A stretch of 7,383 bases of DNA from the NCBI GenBank assembly GCA_030630095.1, contig DAOVNW010000046.1:1-7383 (forward strand), in the 5' to 3' direction. The notes beneath the pieces were generated by a model. That model had not been told where the DNA came from. It made no database searches and saw nothing but the letters and a program-made list of their open reading frames with translations. The stretch comes from Candidatus Omnitrophota bacterium (GTDB taxonomy: Bacteria; Omnitrophota; Gorgyraeia; JAGLLT01). A program made the translations under genes and the position numbers. This document shows positions 5,311 through 7,383 of the stretch, piece after piece; position 1 is the stretch's first letter, and every line of letters starts with the position of its first letter.

Positions 5311-6411
5311 ATGCTCAGGATTAGAGTTTCATTGGTTTTGACAATAGTGAGTTTGATAGCGGTTTTAACTGTATGCGGTACTGCTTACGGTGAAGCAAAA
5401 GGTAAGGCTGAAGATCTTGCCAAAAAATTAGCCGAACGAAAACAGCTGCGGCAGGAAGAAAGCGAGATCCTTGTTGAGGGCAGGACCCAAAGAGGCATAT
5501 ATTACTTCAATAAAGGCTATTACTATGAAGCCATCCAGCAGTTTCATCTGGTACTTGAGATGTCACCGGATAATAAAAAGGCGAAAAGTTATCTCAATAA
5601 AGCTATAGATAAACTGCAAAGCGCTACAAAGAAGCGTTATAATAAAGGGGTAGCTTATTATAACAAGGGCTATATGCAGAAGTGTATTGATGAGATGTTG
5701 TTAGTCCCGGAGGGTTATCCGCGCTACATAAACGCCCAGGAGTACATTAAAAATGCCCGGGAGGTATTGATCGGCGGCAAGACTTACGGAATAGAGAGTT
5801 CCAGAGCCGGAATACAGCACGTTGAGGATGAGATAAAGCGAATGACGAAGGAAGAAAAGCTGATGATGCTGAGAAAAAAGGCTCATGAGCAGAAACTGAT
5901 GATGGACGTAGAAAGGTCATATCTGCCTCCTGAGAGGCGTGAAGGGTTAGAAGAGAAAGAAGAGATATCGGCAGAGGAGATTGCTGAAAAGGAAAAAGAA
6001 GCGGCCGAGAAGAAATTAAGGGCCAAAATAAACAAAAATATAGTACCGGCTTTGAGTTTGAGTGATGCCGATATCCGCGATGTTATAAGGGAACTGGTTA
6101 AGCTGACAGGAGTTAATATTATACTTAATGAGGGTGCCCTGAAGAAGGCCGCCGGCGGAGAGACGCTTAATGTCTCCTTTACTACTGTAACCCCGATGCC
6201 CCTTTTGGACCTGCTTGATATTACCCTCAAAACAACAGATCTGATGTATAAGGTGGAGCCGGCGTATATCTGGATTTCAGATAAGGATTCATTTAAAGAA
6301 GTCTTGGTTACCAGGACATACAAACTGAAATACGGCGTGCGAACCGTCCGCGAAATCGGCCTGACTCAATTTGGCGTCGGTGAAGATATCGAAGAAGATG
6401 AAGACTTTTAA
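5311..6411 (+). CDS. Exported TPR protein with C-terminal secretin N0 (STN) domain
   Basis: A 366-residue periplasmic protein starting at the ATG after AAGGAG. Residues 1-27 are a signal peptide, probably cut after AYG; Cys22 is preceded by LTV, a poor lipobox. Two TPR-like repeats follow (about 58-98, GIYYFNKGYYYEAIQQFHLV; about 105-149, KGVAYYNKGYMQKCIDEML), each with the AxxxYNKGxYxxAIxxF signature. Next is a highly charged, probably coiled-coil segment (about 167-240), then an STN/secretin N0 domain (about 247-324): ALSLSDADIRDVIRELVKLT, VNIILNEGALK, PLLDLLDITLK and YIWISD. It continues into TRTYKLKYG, normally the strand leading from N0 to the next ring domain, then stops after an acidic tail (GEDIEEDEDF). 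No N1 or pore domain is present. The next gene supplies those as a separate secreted protein. In single-chain secretins N0 contacts GspC/PilP; here the preceding gene is the likely partner. The TPRs may bind pilotin, peptidoglycan or other partners; this is unknown. Confidence 0.85.
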   Translation: MLRIRVSLVLTIVSLIAVLTVCGTAYGEAKGKAEDLAKKLAERKQLRQEESEILVEGRTQRGIYYFNKGYYYEAIQQFHLVLEMSPDNKKAKSYLNKAIDKLQSATKKRYNKGVAYYNKGYMQKCIDEMLLVPEGYPRYINAQEYIKNAREVLIGGKTYGIESSRAGIQHVEDEIKRMTKEEKLMMLRKKAHEQKLMMDVERSYLPPERREGLEEKEEISAEEIAEKEKEAAEKKLRAKINKNIVPALSLSDADIRDVIRELVKLTGVNIILNEGALKKAAGGETLNVSFTTVTPMPLLDLLDITLKTTDLMYKVEPAYIWISDKDSFKEVLVTRTYKLKYGVRTVREIGLTQFGVGEDIEEDEDF

Positions 6412-6453
6412 CTGCTCTTCTTATCAACAAAAACAATCTATAGAGTACTAACT

Positions 6454-7383
6454 ATGATAAAAAAAATTAGCATTTGCGCGTTTTTAATTCTAATAGCTAT
6501 AAATTCGTTATGTTTCGCGCAAAACAGTATGACGATTAAAGACTATCTGGAAGAAGCGCTTTCGCCGCAGGAGGGCAGAAAGATAGTTTTAGATAAGACT
6601 ACAGGCATCCTTACTATAACAGATACTCCGACTAACCACAAGTTAATCCGGGAGCTAATTAAGGAGTTTGATGTCGGTCCTTCACAGGTTATGATTGAAG
6701 CCAGGTTTGTGGAGGTGGGCACAAGCGATTTAGATGAGTTTGGCATAGAGTGGTATTGGCATAGAGCTGGCGGCCCGGGTATGGCTCCTGCGTTTTCTGA
6801 TTTAAGTGTAGGAAATTCGTGGCAGCATGTAGATCCTAATGATCGAAGAACTGCCGATAACATAAACTGGCCGATTAGCGATCCTGAATTTGGAGAAGAT
6901 GGAGAGTGTTTTCCTGGAACTAATTATGGAGCTGATTTTTATGTAGGGAAAACATCTTTTACCGGGGATTACTTACGCGCCAATCTACATGCTTTGGAAC
7001 AAAGAGGAAAAGCTAATACGCTTTCTGCTCCAAGGGTTATGACAGTTGCCGGCCAAATGGCGAAAATGGAGTCTACGACAACATTACCCTATGTAAGCGA
7101 GGTAGAGCTGGAGAACTTAGGAACGGCTGATCATCCGATTTGGAATATAAAAACAACCATTGAGGAATCTACCACAGGTATTTCATTGGAAGTAACTCCT
7201 CACGTAGCTTCGGGGAGTAAATTTATTACGCTTGACATTCATCCTGTAGTTGATGAAATGACTGCCCAGAAATCAATTAGACCCCCAGTTTCAAGTACTT
7301 ATTATTGGGATACAGAATCAGGTGTAATGTTGGTTGCGCATCTGGTGCCGGGCGTACCGGATGCTGTAGGTTGGCCTACGATT
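6454..7383 (+). CDS. Secretin core protein (GspD/PilQ superfamily), 3' end beyond window
   Basis: The frame opens with ATG at 6454 and runs without a stop to the last base (310 codons seen). Residues 1-22 are a signal peptide ending SLCFA before QNS. Residues 26-86 form a ring-type domain, with RKIVLDKTTGILTITDTPTN and LIRELIKEFDVGPSQVMIEA, the classic lead-in to the secretin domain. The amphipathic FVEVGTSDLDEFGIEW strand follows. The conserved pore region includes LEQRGKANTLSAPRVMT (181-197), VAGQMAKM, GISLEVTPHV (242-251) and ITLDIHPVVDE (258-268). The usual end of the domain (a G-x-T-x-x-I-G-G-L type motif) lies outside the window. It lacks an N0/STN domain, which is on the preceding gene. 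It would form the outer-membrane multimeric channel. It is 42 bases after, and in the same frame as, the TPR-STN gene. Only a weak GAG precedes the ATG. Whether it belongs to a pilus or a T2SS cannot be told. Confidence 0.88.
   Translation, partial: MIKKISICAFLILIAINSLCFAQNSMTIKDYLEEALSPQEGRKIVLDKTTGILTITDTPTNHKLIRELIKEFDVGPSQVMIEARFVEVGTSDLDEFGIEWYWHRAGGPGMAPAFSDLSVGNSWQHVDPNDRRTADNINWPISDPEFGEDGECFPGTNYGADFYVGKTSFTGDYLRANLHALEQRGKANTLSAPRVMTVAGQMAKMESTTTLPYVSEVELENLGTADHPIWNIKTTIEESTTGISLEVTPHVASGSKFITLDIHPVVDEMTAQKSIRPPVSSTYYWDTESGVMLVAHLVPGVPDAVGWPTI

Noticed and set aside
6392..6422. Hairpin (AAGAAGA with TCTTCTT) spanning the stop of the TPR-STN gene
   Set aside because: The stem is only 7 bp with a 17-base loop, made of purine-rich coding sequence against a pyrimidine run, and has no T tract. 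It is too weak to call a terminator or recoding signal.
1..7383. CRISPR array, tRNA, rRNA or complete insertion sequence
   Set aside because: No regularly spaced repeats with unique spacers, no cloverleaf or rRNA signature, and no transposase reading frame are visible in the window.

Overview
This window is an envelope-machinery locus from a diderm (Gram-negative-type) bacterium. Every recognisable gene lies on the + strand, and all belong to the type IV pilus / type II secretion (T4P/T2SS) superfamily. Composition is moderately AT-rich. The layout (minor pseudopilins, a PilM-PilN fusion, PilO- and PilP/GspC-like proteins, and a TPR plus secretin pair) resembles what is seen in PVC-related or candidate-phylum lineages such as Omnitrophota. 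That placement is a guess from architecture; no taxonomic marker is present.

Region 1 (1-1719) holds three minor pseudopilin genes in GspH, GspI, GspJ order. Each has a class III (prepilin peptidase) leader with Glu at +5. The first 125 bases carry a 12-bp tandem repeat and possibly the tail of an upstream reading frame. An extended -10 promoter candidate lies between genes 1 and 2, and genes 2 and 3 overlap.

Region 2 (1720-2105) is a 386-base stretch without a gene. It contains a weak terminator candidate, four degenerate copies of a GATTACA-type unit (two in each orientation), an 80-bp element with imperfect terminal inverted repeats around an inner perfect palindrome, and a good sigma70-type promoter (TTGATT-N17-TATACT) facing the next operon.

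Region 3 (2106-7383) encodes the inner-membrane platform and the outer-membrane pore. In order these are a single-chain PilM-PilN fusion (GspL-like layout), a PilO/GspM-like protein overlapping it by ATGA, and a PilP/GspC-like protein with two apparent tandem periplasmic beta modules. Next comes an exported TPR protein ending in an STN (secretin N0) domain, and finally a separate exported secretin core running off the window. The secretin is thus split between two proteins, each with its own signal peptide, separated by one in-frame stop and 42 bases. A near-consensus promoter inside the end of the PilP-like gene could drive the two secretin genes separately.

Together the genes would build a trans-envelope machine: the PilM-N/O/P proteins link the cytoplasm to the periplasmic N0 domain, the secretin core forms the outer-membrane channel, and the minor pseudopilins prime or cap the pseudopilus. 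No assembly ATPase (PilB/GspE), polytopic platform protein (PilC/GspF), prepilin peptidase, major pilin or GspK is present here.
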